This document shows positions 25,048 to 33,535 of a DNA stretch of 64,000 nucleotides, piece by piece. Every line of letters starts with the position of its first letter. Within the stretch, counting starts at the first letter, position 1. The notes under the pieces are model-generated. The model was given only the letters and a program-made list of their open reading frames with translations. It was not told where the DNA came from and searched no databases. Location: positions 755,250-819,249 of the forward strand of contig NZ_CSTE01000002.1 in assembly GCF_001368915.1 (NCBI RefSeq), read 5' to 3'. A program made the position numbers and the translations under genes. The stretch comes from Haloferax massiliensis (GTDB lineage Archaea; Halobacteriota; Halobacteria; Halobacteriales; Haloferacaceae).

Positions 25048-25093
25048 AGCATACAAACCCTTTTGAGGGCTGACCACGTAGCCCGAACCGATA

Positions 25094-25486
25094 ATGGCTA
25101 GCTCGATGGTCGAATACCTGCAATCGGACATGGAGTGCGAGGGGCTCCTTGAGTGTCTCCACGGACTGAAGCAACTCGACCGACGGTGTTTCGAGGTGCT
25201 CGTCGAGACCGACGAACACCTGACCGTCGACGAGGTCGCCGAAGCGGTCGAACGGGAGCGCTCGACCGCCTACCGCTCCATCCAGCGCCTGCTGCAGGCG
25301 GGGCTCATCCAGAAGGAACAGGTGAACTACGAACACGGCGGCTACTACCACGTCTACCACCCGACCGACCCCAACGAGGTCGCAGACGACATGCAGCGCA
25401 TGCTCAACGACTGGTACGCCCAGATGGGCACGCTCATCCAAGAGTTCCGCGACAAGTACGACGAGAAGATCGTCCCCGCGGAGTGA
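25094..25486 (+). CDS. Cys-containing winged-HTH regulator (TrmB-like), candidate sulfur-locus regulator
   Basis: 130 aa. The HTH core LTVDEVAEAVERERSTAYRSIQRLLQAGLI (about 43-72) is followed by a wing with GGYYHVYHPTDP and a C-terminal helical dimerisation region (YAQMGTLIQEFRDKYDEKI). The N-terminal Cys pair C15/C21 in MECEGLLECLHG, plus C32, is unusual for an acidic haloarchaeal regulator and suggests redox or persulfide sensing, which is inference. It is last in the sulfur locus, same direction as TauE, with its own promoter containing a TTGTGCAA palindrome. Confidence 0.85.
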   Translation: MASSMVEYLQSDMECEGLLECLHGLKQLDRRCFEVLVETDEHLTVDEVAEAVERERSTAYRSIQRLLQAGLIQKEQVNYEHGGYYHVYHPTDPNEVADDMQRMLNDWYAQMGTLIQEFRDKYDEKIVPAE

Positions 25487-25595
25487 GTCCCCTCGGCCGA
25501 CGAGCGGCCGCCGCCTCTCGATTTGTCCGCGTCCCAAATCAATTAGGTTCCGTATTCAACGGCACACAGTCCGTAGCTACTGCCACGACCACTCT

Positions 25596-25802
25596 ATGTC
25601 GAAGAGTAAAAGCAGTCCCCGAAACAACGAGTTCGTCGAAGAGTGCCCGTCGTGTGAGTCGCGGACGCCTCACGACGTCTCCATCGAAATCAAGACCGAG
25701 AGCCGGAAACGCGAGAACCGCGAGTTCTCCCGCGAGCCGTACCGCGTCACGCGCTGTACGCGCTGCGGGAACACGCAGTCCCAGCGCATGAACGACGCGT
25801 GA
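25596..25802 (+). CDS. Small zinc beta-ribbon protein (DUF7835-like)
   Basis: 68 aa. CPSCESRTPHDV and CTRCGNTQSQR form a two-knuckle CxxC...CxxC zinc ribbon spaced by a charged strand-rich middle (IEIKTESRKRENREF). I associate it with a conserved haloarchaeal mini-protein family labelled DUF7835; the label is from memory. Possible nucleic-acid or protein binding. It has its own AT-rich upstream region (CAAATCAATTAGG, about 25537-25549). Confidence 0.75.
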   Translation: MSKSKSSPRNNEFVEECPSCESRTPHDVSIEIKTESRKRENREFSREPYRVTRCTRCGNTQSQRMNDA

Positions 25803-25890
25803 ACGACGCTCCCGACCGGCGGCCGACCTCCAACCGCATCCGAGTTCGAACGACCACGCCCGCGACGCCGACGTAGCCACGGTCCGAGAC

Positions 25891-26283
25891 ATGACACAAT
25901 CTCACACACCCGACGCGCCGACCGTCCTCCTCGTCGACGACGAGGCCGCCCTCGCCGACAGCCTCGCGCTGTGGCTCGAACGCCGCTACCGCGTCCGGGT
26001 CGCCTACTCCGGACACGAGGCCCTCCAGGCGTTCGACGACGACGTCGACCTCGTCTTCCTCGACCGCAACCTCCCCGGTCTCTCCGGCGAGTCCGTCCTC
26101 GAAGAACTCCGCCGCCGAGTCGACCCGTCGTCGTTCGATGTCGTCATGCTCAGCGCCTCGCCCGGCGACGAACTGGCCGCCCTCCCCGTGGACGACGTGC
26201 TCACGAAGCCGGTCACCAAACGTGACGTCTTCGACGCCGCCGCTCGACTCGTCGGCGACGCGCCCGGAGCAAAACTCGAATAA
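25891..26283 (+). CDS. Stand-alone response regulator receiver domain
   Basis: 130 aa, receiver domain only. Acidic pocket D16-D17, phosphoacceptor D58 in LVFLDRNLPGLSG, Ser/Thr near VVMLSAS and the conserved Lys in DVLTKPVTK. No output domain follows; the ~25-residue tail is too short for the HalX domain seen in relatives. It converges with the receiver-Bat gene, and a histidine kinase gene lies 2 kb away, so it may act as a phosphate sink or relay partner in that cluster. Confidence 0.9.
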   Translation: MTQSHTPDAPTVLLVDDEAALADSLALWLERRYRVRVAYSGHEALQAFDDDVDLVFLDRNLPGLSGESVLEELRRRVDPSSFDVVMLSASPGDELAALPVDDVLTKPVTKRDVFDAAARLVGDAPGAKLE

Positions 26284-26312
26284 ACGCCTCTCTTGCCCGT
26301 AGCTCCCGGCCG

Positions 26313-28061
26313 CTAATCGTTCGCCGGTGCCGGATTCAGCTCGTCGAAATACGTCTCGATGAGCTTCCGCTCCGCCGTCCGGAGATGCTCGTGGAGCGTC
26401 GGCGGTGAGATGCCGAGCGAGTCGGCGACTTCCTCGGCCGTGCTCCCGCGGGGCCACTCGAAGTAGCCGGAGACGAGCGACGTTTCGAGGACCGTCCGCT
26501 GTCGGTCGGTCAGCTTCGAGTCGAGCGCCCGCCGGAAGGAGTCCGGCGACTGGACGGACCGCTCGACCTCGCGCTTTGCGACGACGGAGACGCCCGGTGC
26601 GGCCGTCGTCACCGCCTCTACGAGCGCGCCGTGGTCGGCGTCGGCCGCGACGTGGAGCGCGAGACTCCCGCTGCCCTCCGAGAGCGTCAACCGCTCCACG
26701 CTCGCGCCGTGGTCGATGGCGGTCGAAAGTACCGTCTCGGCGTCGGTGCGGAGTTCGACGACGGACTCCTCGTCGCCGTCGGAGACGACGCGGGCCTGCG
26801 AGACGTCGTCGGACTCGATTGCGGCCGCGACCACGTCGCTCCCCGACGCGCCCGCGACGCTGACGAAACAGGTGAGGCCGTCGTCGAGGCCGGTCACGCC
26901 GTCGAGCGAAAACCGGCAGTCGAGCGCCGCCGAGAGCCGGGCGAGCACGCCGGCGTCGCAGCCGAGCTGAAACTCCAGTTCGACGACGCTGTCGCCGTTG
27001 AGAAGCTGTTTGCTCTGGGTCGCGTTGATGCCGTTGCCGACGGTCGCTCCGAGGTCTGAAAACAGCGCGGCGGCCTCGTCGTCGAAGCCGTCGGTCTCGT
27101 CGTAGACGACGAGCGCGCCGTACATCGTCTCGCGGTAGCCGATGGCGACACAGAGCGCCGACACCGCGCCGAGGTCGGCGGCGTCCTCGCCGAAGACGGC
27201 CGCGCGGTGCGCCTCCGAGACGTCCTCGAAGACGAAGCCGTCTTCGACCGTCCCGTCGATGCCGAACGCCTCGTCGACGAACGCGAGGTCGACGCCCGAG
27301 GGGTCGAGGCCGTGGCCCGCCGCCGCGGTACACCGGAGCGACCCCGCGGCGGTGCGCCTGAGGACGAACGCGGCCTCGTGGGCGCTCGCGACCGCGTCGC
27401 AGACGGTCTGTTCGATTTCGTCGCGGGTGCGCGCGTCGATGAGCGCCCGGTCGACGTCGCGGAGGAGCTCGTTGGTCCGGTTCAGGCGGTCGAGCTGCGC
27501 CTCGCGGTTTCGAATCGCCGCCTCGTGTTCGGCCCGCACCGCCTCCAAGCGGCTGCGCAGGTCGGACAGCGCCTCCGGCTCGCGGAGCTCCTCCACGTCG
27601 CGGCTGTCGAGCGCCGCCTCGGTGGATTCGAGCGCGAAGTACTCGCGGACCTCGGACTCGAACCCCGACCGTACGAGCAGTTCCTCGACCGTCTCTTTGA
27701 CCTCCGACTCGGAGACGGGTTTGACGAGGTAGGCGTCGAACGGCATGTCGACGATGTCGGTGTCGGGCTCGACCGCGGTCATCATCGCCACGCGGCAGTC
27801 GAGGCCGCGCTCGCGAATCTCTTCGAGCACGTCGTCTCCCGTGACGTTCGGCATCCGGCGGTCGAGGAGGACGACGTCGACTGTGTCGTCGAGCCGGCGG
27901 AGGGCTTCTTCTCCGCCGTATGCGGTCTCGACGGCGAACCGCTCGCCGTCGAGCCAGTACCGGCAGGTGTCCGCGAGGTCCTCGTCGTCGTCGACCACGA
28001 GGACGACCTGCTCGGCGGCCCGCTGGTCGGGGCTCTCGCGCGCCGAGCGTTCGGTGACCAT
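26313..28061 (-). CDS. Receiver-GAF-bacterioopsin-activator-type transcription regulator
   Basis: 582 aa. N-terminal receiver domain (18-130; acidic pocket DDDED, phosphoacceptor D67 in VVLLDRRMPNVTG, Lys in LVKPVS), a helical linker rich in Glu/Arg (about 150-195), a GAF domain (about 200-335), the Bat beta domain (about 345-495) and a C-terminal HTH_10 domain (SKLTDRQRTVLETSLVSGYF to LHEHLRTAERKLIETYF, about 510-570). Such proteins are phosphorylation- and ligand-responsive regulators. The ATG 28061 is supported by a minus-strand TATA-like box at 28090-28099. Transcribed in the same direction as the kinase. Confidence 0.92.
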   Translation of the reverse strand: MVTERSARESPDQRAAEQVVLVVDDDEDLADTCRYWLDGERFAVETAYGGEEALRRLDDTVDVVLLDRRMPNVTGDDVLEEIRERGLDCRVAMMTAVEPDTDIVDMPFDAYLVKPVSESEVKETVEELLVRSGFESEVREYFALESTEAALDSRDVEELREPEALSDLRSRLEAVRAEHEAAIRNREAQLDRLNRTNELLRDVDRALIDARTRDEIEQTVCDAVASAHEAAFVLRRTAAGSLRCTAAAGHGLDPSGVDLAFVDEAFGIDGTVEDGFVFEDVSEAHRAAVFGEDAADLGAVSALCVAIGYRETMYGALVVYDETDGFDDEAAALFSDLGATVGNGINATQSKQLLNGDSVVELEFQLGCDAGVLARLSAALDCRFSLDGVTGLDDGLTCFVSVAGASGSDVVAAAIESDDVSQARVVSDGDEESVVELRTDAETVLSTAIDHGASVERLTLSEGSGSLALHVAADADHGALVEAVTTAAPGVSVVAKREVERSVQSPDSFRRALDSKLTDRQRTVLETSLVSGYFEWPRGSTAEEVADSLGISPPTLHEHLRTAERKLIETYFDELNPAPAND

Positions 28062-28089
28062 CGTATCGAGCACACAGTAACGGCGAACA

Positions 28090-28099
28090 GTAATATATC
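28090..28099 (-). promoter_or_regulatory. TATA-like box for the receiver-GAF-Bat gene
   Basis: GATATATTAC on the minus strand, 29-38 bp before the start at 28061. Confidence 0.55.
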
Positions 28100-28201
28100 T
28101 GCCCATCGCAGAAGGTGGAATTTAGGCGGTACGGCGACCCGAATCGCCGGTCTCCGACGGTCGGTCTCCGCCGCCGAAGGCGGGGTGAACGCGGGCCGAA
28201 C

Positions 28202-30217
28202 TCACGCTCGCGGGAGCGTGACGACGAACGTGGCCCCGCCGCGGTCGTTGTCCTCGATTCCGACCGCCCCGCCGTAGCTCTCGACGATTTCCCGGACCAG
28301 AAACAGGCCGAAGCCGTTGCCCGGGTTCGACAGGTCCTCGATGCGCTGGTCGACGATGCGGTGTTTCTCCTCGTCGGGGACGCCCGGCCCGTTGTCGGAG
28401 ACGCGGAGTTCGACCACGTCGTCGCCGGCGGCAACCTCGACTTCGACCGCGGGGTTCGGCTTGTCGTTGTGCTGGACGGCGTTTTTCAGCAGGTGCTCGA
28501 CGACCTCGTCCAGCAGGTCGTCGGCGACGACCGAGATGGCCGGCAGTCGCCCGACCGTGACGCTCGCGGCGTCGGACTCCCGCCGGAGCGACTCCACGCC
28601 GTGGTCGACCGCCTCGTCGATTCGCCGCGGGCGGAACTCGTGGGACTCGCGCTCGACGATGACCTTCATGAACGTCCGCATCGTCCCGACGAGTTCGGTC
28701 ATCTCGCGGACGCGACCCTGTATCGTTTCGAGGTGGGTCAGCCCCGCGTCGTCCACGAAGTCCTCGACGATGTCCGCCCGCGCGCCGACCACGTTCAGCC
28801 CGTTGAGGAGGTTGTGGCGGATGATGCGGTTCACGAACTCCAGTCGCTCCTGTTCGCGGCGGAGCGCACGCTCTCGCTCCTTGCGGGCGGTGATGTCGTG
28901 GCCTTCGAGGACCAGAAACGACACCTCGCCCTCGTCGTCGTGGACCGGCGTGACGGAGAAATCGACGACGACCGGCCGGCCGGTGTTATCGCGGTCGATT
29001 TCGACCTCGTGGCGGACGAACTCCCCGTCGGCCGCGCGGTCGAGGTCCGCCCGGAGGTCGGCGACGCGCTCGTCGTGGCCGCGCCACCACGGCGTCTCCC
29101 ACGCTCGAAGCCCGACGATGTCGTCGCGGTCGGCGTCGACGAGGTCGAGCGCGGCGTCGTTCACCCGGAGGACCGTCCCGTCGGGGTCGACCAGCCCGAT
29201 GTGCTGGAAGGTGCTGTTGAACACCGCGTCCAGTTGCCGCTCGCGGCGCTTCCGGTCGGTCATGTCGCGGGTCACCTTGGCGAAGCCGATGACCTCGCCG
29301 GCGTCGTCGGTCAGGGCGGTGATGGTGACAGACGCCCAAAAGCGGGTGCCGTCGGCTCGGACCCGCCACCCCTCGTTTTCGACCCGGCCCTCGGTCCGCG
29401 CCCGGTCGAGGAGGCGCTCCGGCAGGCCGGCTTCGGCGTCTTCGTCGGTGTAGAACGTCTCGATGTGCTCCCCGAGTATCTCCTCCGTGTCGTAGCCCTT
29501 GATGGCCGCCGCGCCGCGGTTCCAGCTCTCGACGCGCCCCGAGGCGTCGAGCCGGAACAGCGCGTACTCCTCGATGTTCTCGACGATGCGCGAAAACGCC
29601 TGCTCGCGGCGTTCGAGTTCGCGCTCGCGCTCCCGGCGGACGCGGGTGTCGATGCCGTGGGCGACGGCGTGGCCGAGGTTCGAAATCGGCTCGGCGAGCT
29701 CGGCGGTGAACGCCCGCTCGTGCTCGGCGTACATCGTGAGCACGCCGTAGCGCGCGTCGTCGTAGACGAGCGGGACCGACGCCGCAGAGCGGTAGCCGCG
29801 TTCGAGCGCCGGTCCCCGGAACGCCCCGAACGCCGGGTCGTCGGCGACGCTCTGGGTCGCCTGCACCGCGTTCGACCGGACCGCCCGGCCGACGGGGCCG
29901 CCTCCCTCGGGGCGCTCCGCCGACACCGACACGTCTATCTCGTCGAGGTAGCCGTCTTCGACGCCGGCCCACGCGGTCGGCTCCACGTCGCCCGTCGTCT
30001 CGTCGACGACGCCGACCCACGCGAACCGGAGTTCGCCGGTCTGGACGAGTCGCTCGCAGACCTGCCGCTCGATGTCCTCGCGCTCGGCGGCGTCGACGAT
30101 TATCTCGTTTACGTCCGCGACGACCTCGTTGAACGTCGCGAGGATGTCGAGCCGCTGGCGCAGTTCGCGCTCGGTGACCGACGGCTCGCCGCCCGACCGC
30201 GGAGACCCGTCTGTCAT
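28202..30217 (-). CDS. GAF-PAS-PAS histidine kinase
   Basis: 671 aa, soluble (no transmembrane segment). GAF (about 20-190), PAS (about 215-330, ending FAKVTRDMTDRKRRE), PAS (about 335-450, ending LEGHDITARKERER), HisKA-type helix with the phosphorylated His in NRIIRHNLLNGLNV (about residue 467), and HATPase (LLKNAVQHND N-box, VSDNGPGVPDEE G1, GFGLFLVREIVESYGG G2). It senses a cytoplasmic cue through GAF/PAS and phosphorylates a receiver. The stop lies about 140 bp before the Bat-type regulator start, so the two are a probable cognate pair. Confidence 0.93.
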   Translation of the reverse strand: MTDGSPRSGGEPSVTERELRQRLDILATFNEVVADVNEIIVDAAEREDIERQVCERLVQTGELRFAWVGVVDETTGDVEPTAWAGVEDGYLDEIDVSVSAERPEGGGPVGRAVRSNAVQATQSVADDPAFGAFRGPALERGYRSAASVPLVYDDARYGVLTMYAEHERAFTAELAEPISNLGHAVAHGIDTRVRRERERELERREQAFSRIVENIEEYALFRLDASGRVESWNRGAAAIKGYDTEEILGEHIETFYTDEDAEAGLPERLLDRARTEGRVENEGWRVRADGTRFWASVTITALTDDAGEVIGFAKVTRDMTDRKRRERQLDAVFNSTFQHIGLVDPDGTVLRVNDAALDLVDADRDDIVGLRAWETPWWRGHDERVADLRADLDRAADGEFVRHEVEIDRDNTGRPVVVDFSVTPVHDDEGEVSFLVLEGHDITARKERERALRREQERLEFVNRIIRHNLLNGLNVVGARADIVEDFVDDAGLTHLETIQGRVREMTELVGTMRTFMKVIVERESHEFRPRRIDEAVDHGVESLRRESDAASVTVGRLPAISVVADDLLDEVVEHLLKNAVQHNDKPNPAVEVEVAAGDDVVELRVSDNGPGVPDEEKHRIVDQRIEDLSNPGNGFGLFLVREIVESYGGAVGIEDNDRGGATFVVTLPRA

Positions 30218-30603
30218 CCCGTTCGACCCCCCCGAGAACGGGCGTCCCGTCGTGCGTGCATACCCCGACTCTAACCCCCACCGACTTGTGCGTTTCTCGG
30301 TCGCCCCGAGTCGGACCTAACCACGTAGGGCCGTGAATTACTACTGACCGTTCCATTCCACTATACGGCCACAGTGACCTGCCCGGGTCACTCGTCGTGC
30401 CCGCACGGCCCCACGGTGGAATCGACAACCCACCCCCTCTCTCTCCGCCCTGGGGACGTGTCCCTGCCCAAACCCCAACTCCCTTTCCGCGAAATCGCCC
30501 GACGAGCGACGGGTGTTTCGTTCGTATCCCCGGCTCGTACATTCATTTCTCCCCGATGCAGATACAAGACCAAAAACACGCTTCACCGCGCCATTTACCC
30601 CCG
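30218..30603. other. 386-bp divergent intergenic region
   Basis: It separates the kinase (minus) from the UPF0058 gene (plus). Short overlapping reading frames on both strands are rich in Arg/Pro/Ser and look non-coding. AT-rich blocks near 30335-30365 and 30540-30600 are plausible promoter regions for the two genes. No repeat or RNA gene recognised. Confidence 0.5.
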
Positions 30604-30927
30604 ATGAGCACATACGTGCAACTCATGAAGAAAAACGAGCTCATCCACGTCCACTCGCTGCTCGTGGAAATCGCCACAGACTACCGCGACCGCGGGGTGC
30701 TCACGAGCGCCGACCTCGAACCGTACAACCGACTGGGAATCGGCCCGATGGCCCTCCGGGACTGCCGCGCCGACCACGAGCGCGCCGTCCGGACGCTCAC
30801 GACCGCGCTCGCGGTCTGTGCGGCCCGGGACCTCGACCGCGACGCGGAGGGGGTACCCGGCCGACACCTGCTTCAGTCCGACGAGACGGCTGGCACGGAC
30901 ACCGACCAACGCGCACCCTCGTACTGA
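30604..30927 (+). CDS. UPF0058 family protein
   Basis: 107 aa. The family's core MKKNELIHVHSLLVEIATDYRDRG (about 8-31) and a helical middle (DHERAVRTLTTALAVCAA) are clear, followed by a short disordered acidic tail. UPF0058 members are small helical archaeal proteins without assigned function. The N-terminal seven residues may be an extension; an internal ATG at residue 8 is an alternative start. Confidence 0.85.
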   Translation: MSTYVQLMKKNELIHVHSLLVEIATDYRDRGVLTSADLEPYNRLGIGPMALRDCRADHERAVRTLTTALAVCAARDLDRDAEGVPGRHLLQSDETAGTDTDQRAPSY

Positions 30928-31009
30928 ATTTTCTTCGCGGGCCACCCTCGAACAGCGGCGGCACCGTCCGACGGATGGACCTAAGAGCGCCCGGTGAGAC
31001 GCCCCCGGT

Positions 31010-32752
31010 ATGCGACTCGAAGACTACTGGGGCGTCGGCCCGAAGACCTCGGACCGACTCGAATCGGCGCTCGGCAGGGAGGGGGCGGTCGCAGCCATCG
31101 AGTCGGCCGACGTGCGGGCGCTCGTCGACGCCGGCGTCACCCGCGGGCGGGCGGTTCGCATCCTCCGCCGGGCCGACGGGCAGGACGGCATCGACGCGCT
31201 GGCGACCCGGGACGCCCGCGACGTGTACGACGACCTGCTGTCGCTCGCCAGCGACCGCGCGCTGACCGAACACGCCGCCGACCGCATCCGCGTGTTGACG
31301 CCGCTTCCGACCGTCGGGGCCCGGCGCGACCGCCTCGACCGCATCCTCGCGGCGCGGGAGGCGTGGGCCGACCTCGACGGCGACGCCCGCGACGCCGTCG
31401 AGGAGGCGTTCCGCGACTACGACGAGGCCGGCGAGACCGAGCGCGCCGCCGTCCGCGCCGCGCTCGAACTCCGGGAGGCCGGCCTCCGCGGCGAGCCGTT
31501 CGACGCGCTGGCGGAGGCCGACCCCGACGCCCTCCGCGACGCGCTCGGGGCGCTCGGCTACGTCGATAAGGACGGCTCGGTCGCCGCGGGCGCCGACGAC
31601 CGCCTCGACAGCCTGCGGAGCCGGCTCGACACCGCGAACGAACTCCAATCCGGCTCGTTCGACGTGCTCGAAACCATCCAGTCGCGGGGCGTCCGCTCGC
31701 TGGACGACTTCCGCGCCGCGTTCGTCCAGTACGTCGCACAGGAGACCGACCTCTCGCGCGGCGAGGTCGAGTCGGTCGCCGCCGAGGACGCCCGCGACGC
31801 GACCGACTTCGTGAGCGCGTCGCTCCGGGCGCTCGTCGAGGACCTCGAAGCCGACGTCGCCGCCCGCGAGGAGACCGTCGCCGAGGAGCTTCGGGACCGC
31901 ATCTGGGCCGCCCGCGACGACGTCGACCTCGCGGTCGAGGCCGTCGACGAGGTGGCGCTGTCGCTGTCGCTCGCGCGGTTCGCAAACGAGTACGACCTGA
32001 CGCCGCCGGACATCGCCGAGACCGGGCTGGCGGTCTGCGGCGCGCGAAACCTCTTTCTCGACGACCCACAGCCCGTCTCCTACGCCGTCGGCGACCACGA
32101 ACTCGCGTGCGCCGGCGGACCGACGCCGCCGGTCGGCGACCGCGTGTCGGTCCTCACGGGGGCCAACAGCGGCGGGAAGACGACGCTTCTGGAGACGCTC
32201 TCGCAGGTCGCCATCCTCGCGTCGATGGGGCTTCCCGTCCCCGCCGAGTCGGCGGTCGTCGGCCGGTTCGACTCGGTCGTGTTCCACCGCCGGCACGCGA
32301 GCTTCAACGCGGGCGTGCTCGAATCGACGCTCAAGTCCATCGTTCCGCCGCTTTCGGGCGGCGGGCGGACGCTGATGCTCGTCGACGAGTTCGAGGCCAT
32401 CACCGAACCGGGTCGCGCGGCCGACCTGCTCAACGGACTGGTGAACCTCACCGTCGAGCGCGACGCCTTCGGCGTCTACGTCACGCACCTCGCGGACGAG
32501 CTGAGCCCGCTCCCGCCGGAGGCCCGCATCGACGGCATCTTCGCCGAGGGGCTGACCGACGAGCTGGAACTGCGCGTGGACTACCAGCCGCGGTTCGGGA
32601 CGGTCGGCAAGTCCACGCCGGAGTTCATCGTCTCGCGGCTGGTGGCGAACGCCCGCGACCGCGCCGAGCGGCAGGGATTCGAAGCGCTGGCGGCGGCAGT
32701 GGGCGAAGAGGCGGTACAAAAGACGCTGTCCGACGCCGAGTTCGTCGGCTGA
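31010..32752 (+). CDS. MutS-related ATPase with N-terminal helix-hairpin-helix domain
   Basis: 580 aa. Residues 1-55 form a double helix-hairpin-helix (WGVGPKTSDRLESALG and DAGVTRGRAVRIL). A long helical core (60-340) resembles the MutS lever/clamp. The MutS ABC ATPase follows, with Walker A LTGANSGGKTTLLETLSQ (about 381-398), the ABC signature-like PLSGGGRT, Walker B LMLVDEFEAITEPG, and THLADEL. The mismatch-recognition domain I of MutS1 is absent, so this is a MutS2/MutS5-like archaeal branch acting on branched or recombination DNA rather than mismatches, by family analogy. It has its own start 82 bp after UPF0058. Confidence 0.9.
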   Translation: MRLEDYWGVGPKTSDRLESALGREGAVAAIESADVRALVDAGVTRGRAVRILRRADGQDGIDALATRDARDVYDDLLSLASDRALTEHAADRIRVLTPLPTVGARRDRLDRILAAREAWADLDGDARDAVEEAFRDYDEAGETERAAVRAALELREAGLRGEPFDALAEADPDALRDALGALGYVDKDGSVAAGADDRLDSLRSRLDTANELQSGSFDVLETIQSRGVRSLDDFRAAFVQYVAQETDLSRGEVESVAAEDARDATDFVSASLRALVEDLEADVAAREETVAEELRDRIWAARDDVDLAVEAVDEVALSLSLARFANEYDLTPPDIAETGLAVCGARNLFLDDPQPVSYAVGDHELACAGGPTPPVGDRVSVLTGANSGGKTTLLETLSQVAILASMGLPVPAESAVVGRFDSVVFHRRHASFNAGVLESTLKSIVPPLSGGGRTLMLVDEFEAITEPGRAADLLNGLVNLTVERDAFGVYVTHLADELSPLPPEARIDGIFAEGLTDELELRVDYQPRFGTVGKSTPEFIVSRLVANARDRAERQGFEALAAAVGEEAVQKTLSDAEFVG

Positions 32753-32827
32753 GTCGACCCGGCGTCGGAGGGGGCTCGCGGCGGCGACGACGCTCGTCGG
32801 TTTCGCGGCGACCGGGCCGGCGTCGAC

Positions 32828-33049
32828 TCAGCACATCTCGTCGAGCGAGACGAACGCGTCGGCGTCGGCGGTCAGCCACGCCTCCATCTGGTCGCGACAA
32901 CTGTCGCGCCGGGGGTAGACGGTCACTTGGTCCGGGCTCCCTCGATAGGTGACGACGACGCTATGGAGGAGGCAATCCCCGGTGGTATCCGCGCCGGCGC
33001 GGTCAGCGGTCCCTGCAACCGAGTTCTGAGATGCGGGCAGTTCGGACAT
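32828..33049 (-). CDS. Small haloarchaeal protein (DUF7511-like)
   Basis: 73 aa. An Ala/Ser-rich leader is followed by HSVVVTYRGSPDQVTVYPRRDSCRDQMEAWLTADADAFVSLDEM, whose second half (AWLTADxDAFVSLDxM) I recognise from a recurrent haloarchaeal mini-protein family, named DUF7511 from memory. It has one Cys near the middle and one at the C-terminus. The function is unknown. A minus-strand TATA-like GGTTATGTAA lies at about 33080-33089. It converges with the MutS-like gene. Confidence 0.7.
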   Translation of the reverse strand: MSELPASQNSVAGTADRAGADTTGDCLLHSVVVTYRGSPDQVTVYPRRDSCRDQMEAWLTADADAFVSLDEMC

Positions 33050-33286
33050 TCGCCGTCACGTAGACAAACGCGACCGTGATTACATAACCTTCACTAAGTG
33101 TGGTAGTCATTGACAATATCCGTGGGTTACAAAACGTTGCACCAAGTGGGAGTACGGAGTGATACATAGCCGCGAACACCGACGCGCAGGTGTGGATTCC
33201 TCAGTTTCGCGGCATCGGTCGGGCTGTCGGGCGACTTCTGCCGGCGGAGACGGGTTGAAGTGCCCGGGACCGCCATCTGGGTGTCG

Positions 33287-33475
33287 ATGGTCGATCCCAC
33301 GTCCGATTTGGAAGCAAACGTAGACCCAGAAGACGCCCCGACCTGCGCGACGTGCGGGGAGCCGATTGCCAACAACCCGACACACCGCGTCGTCACGTGG
33401 GTCGAAGACGACACTGTGCAGGCGCGGCACTTCTGCGACGACGACTGCCGGGACGCGTGGGACGACGAACGCTGA
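33287..33475 (+). CDS. Small Cys-cluster zinc protein (DUF7576-like)
   Basis: 62 aa. Two zinc knuckles, CATCGEPIANNPTHRVV and FCDDDCRDAW (CxxC ... CxxxC), resemble treble-clef/TRASH-type metal-binding modules. The acidic N-terminus is likely disordered. I took the ATG at 33287; an in-frame ATG at 33260 would add nine residues. I associate it with DUF7576, but the name is from memory. Possible metal chaperone or nucleic-acid binder; nothing in the neighbourhood decides. Confidence 0.72.
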   Translation: MVDPTSDLEANVDPEDAPTCATCGEPIANNPTHRVVTWVEDDTVQARHFCDDDCRDAWDDER

Positions 33476-33535
33476 CGCTCTCCTGACGACACGTCTGGCA
33501 CTCGGCACGCCGGCCGCGACGCGGCCCACCCGCGA

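Noticed and set aside
25747-28434. 895-codon minus-strand frame overlapping the signalling cluster
   Set aside because: Out of frame with the receiver-Bat gene and rich in Arg; the in-frame alternative has full domain content.
30374-30613. Short overlapping frames on both strands between the kinase and UPF0058 genes
   Set aside because: Basic, Pro/Ser-rich composition not typical of haloarchaeal proteins; probable non-coding promoter region.
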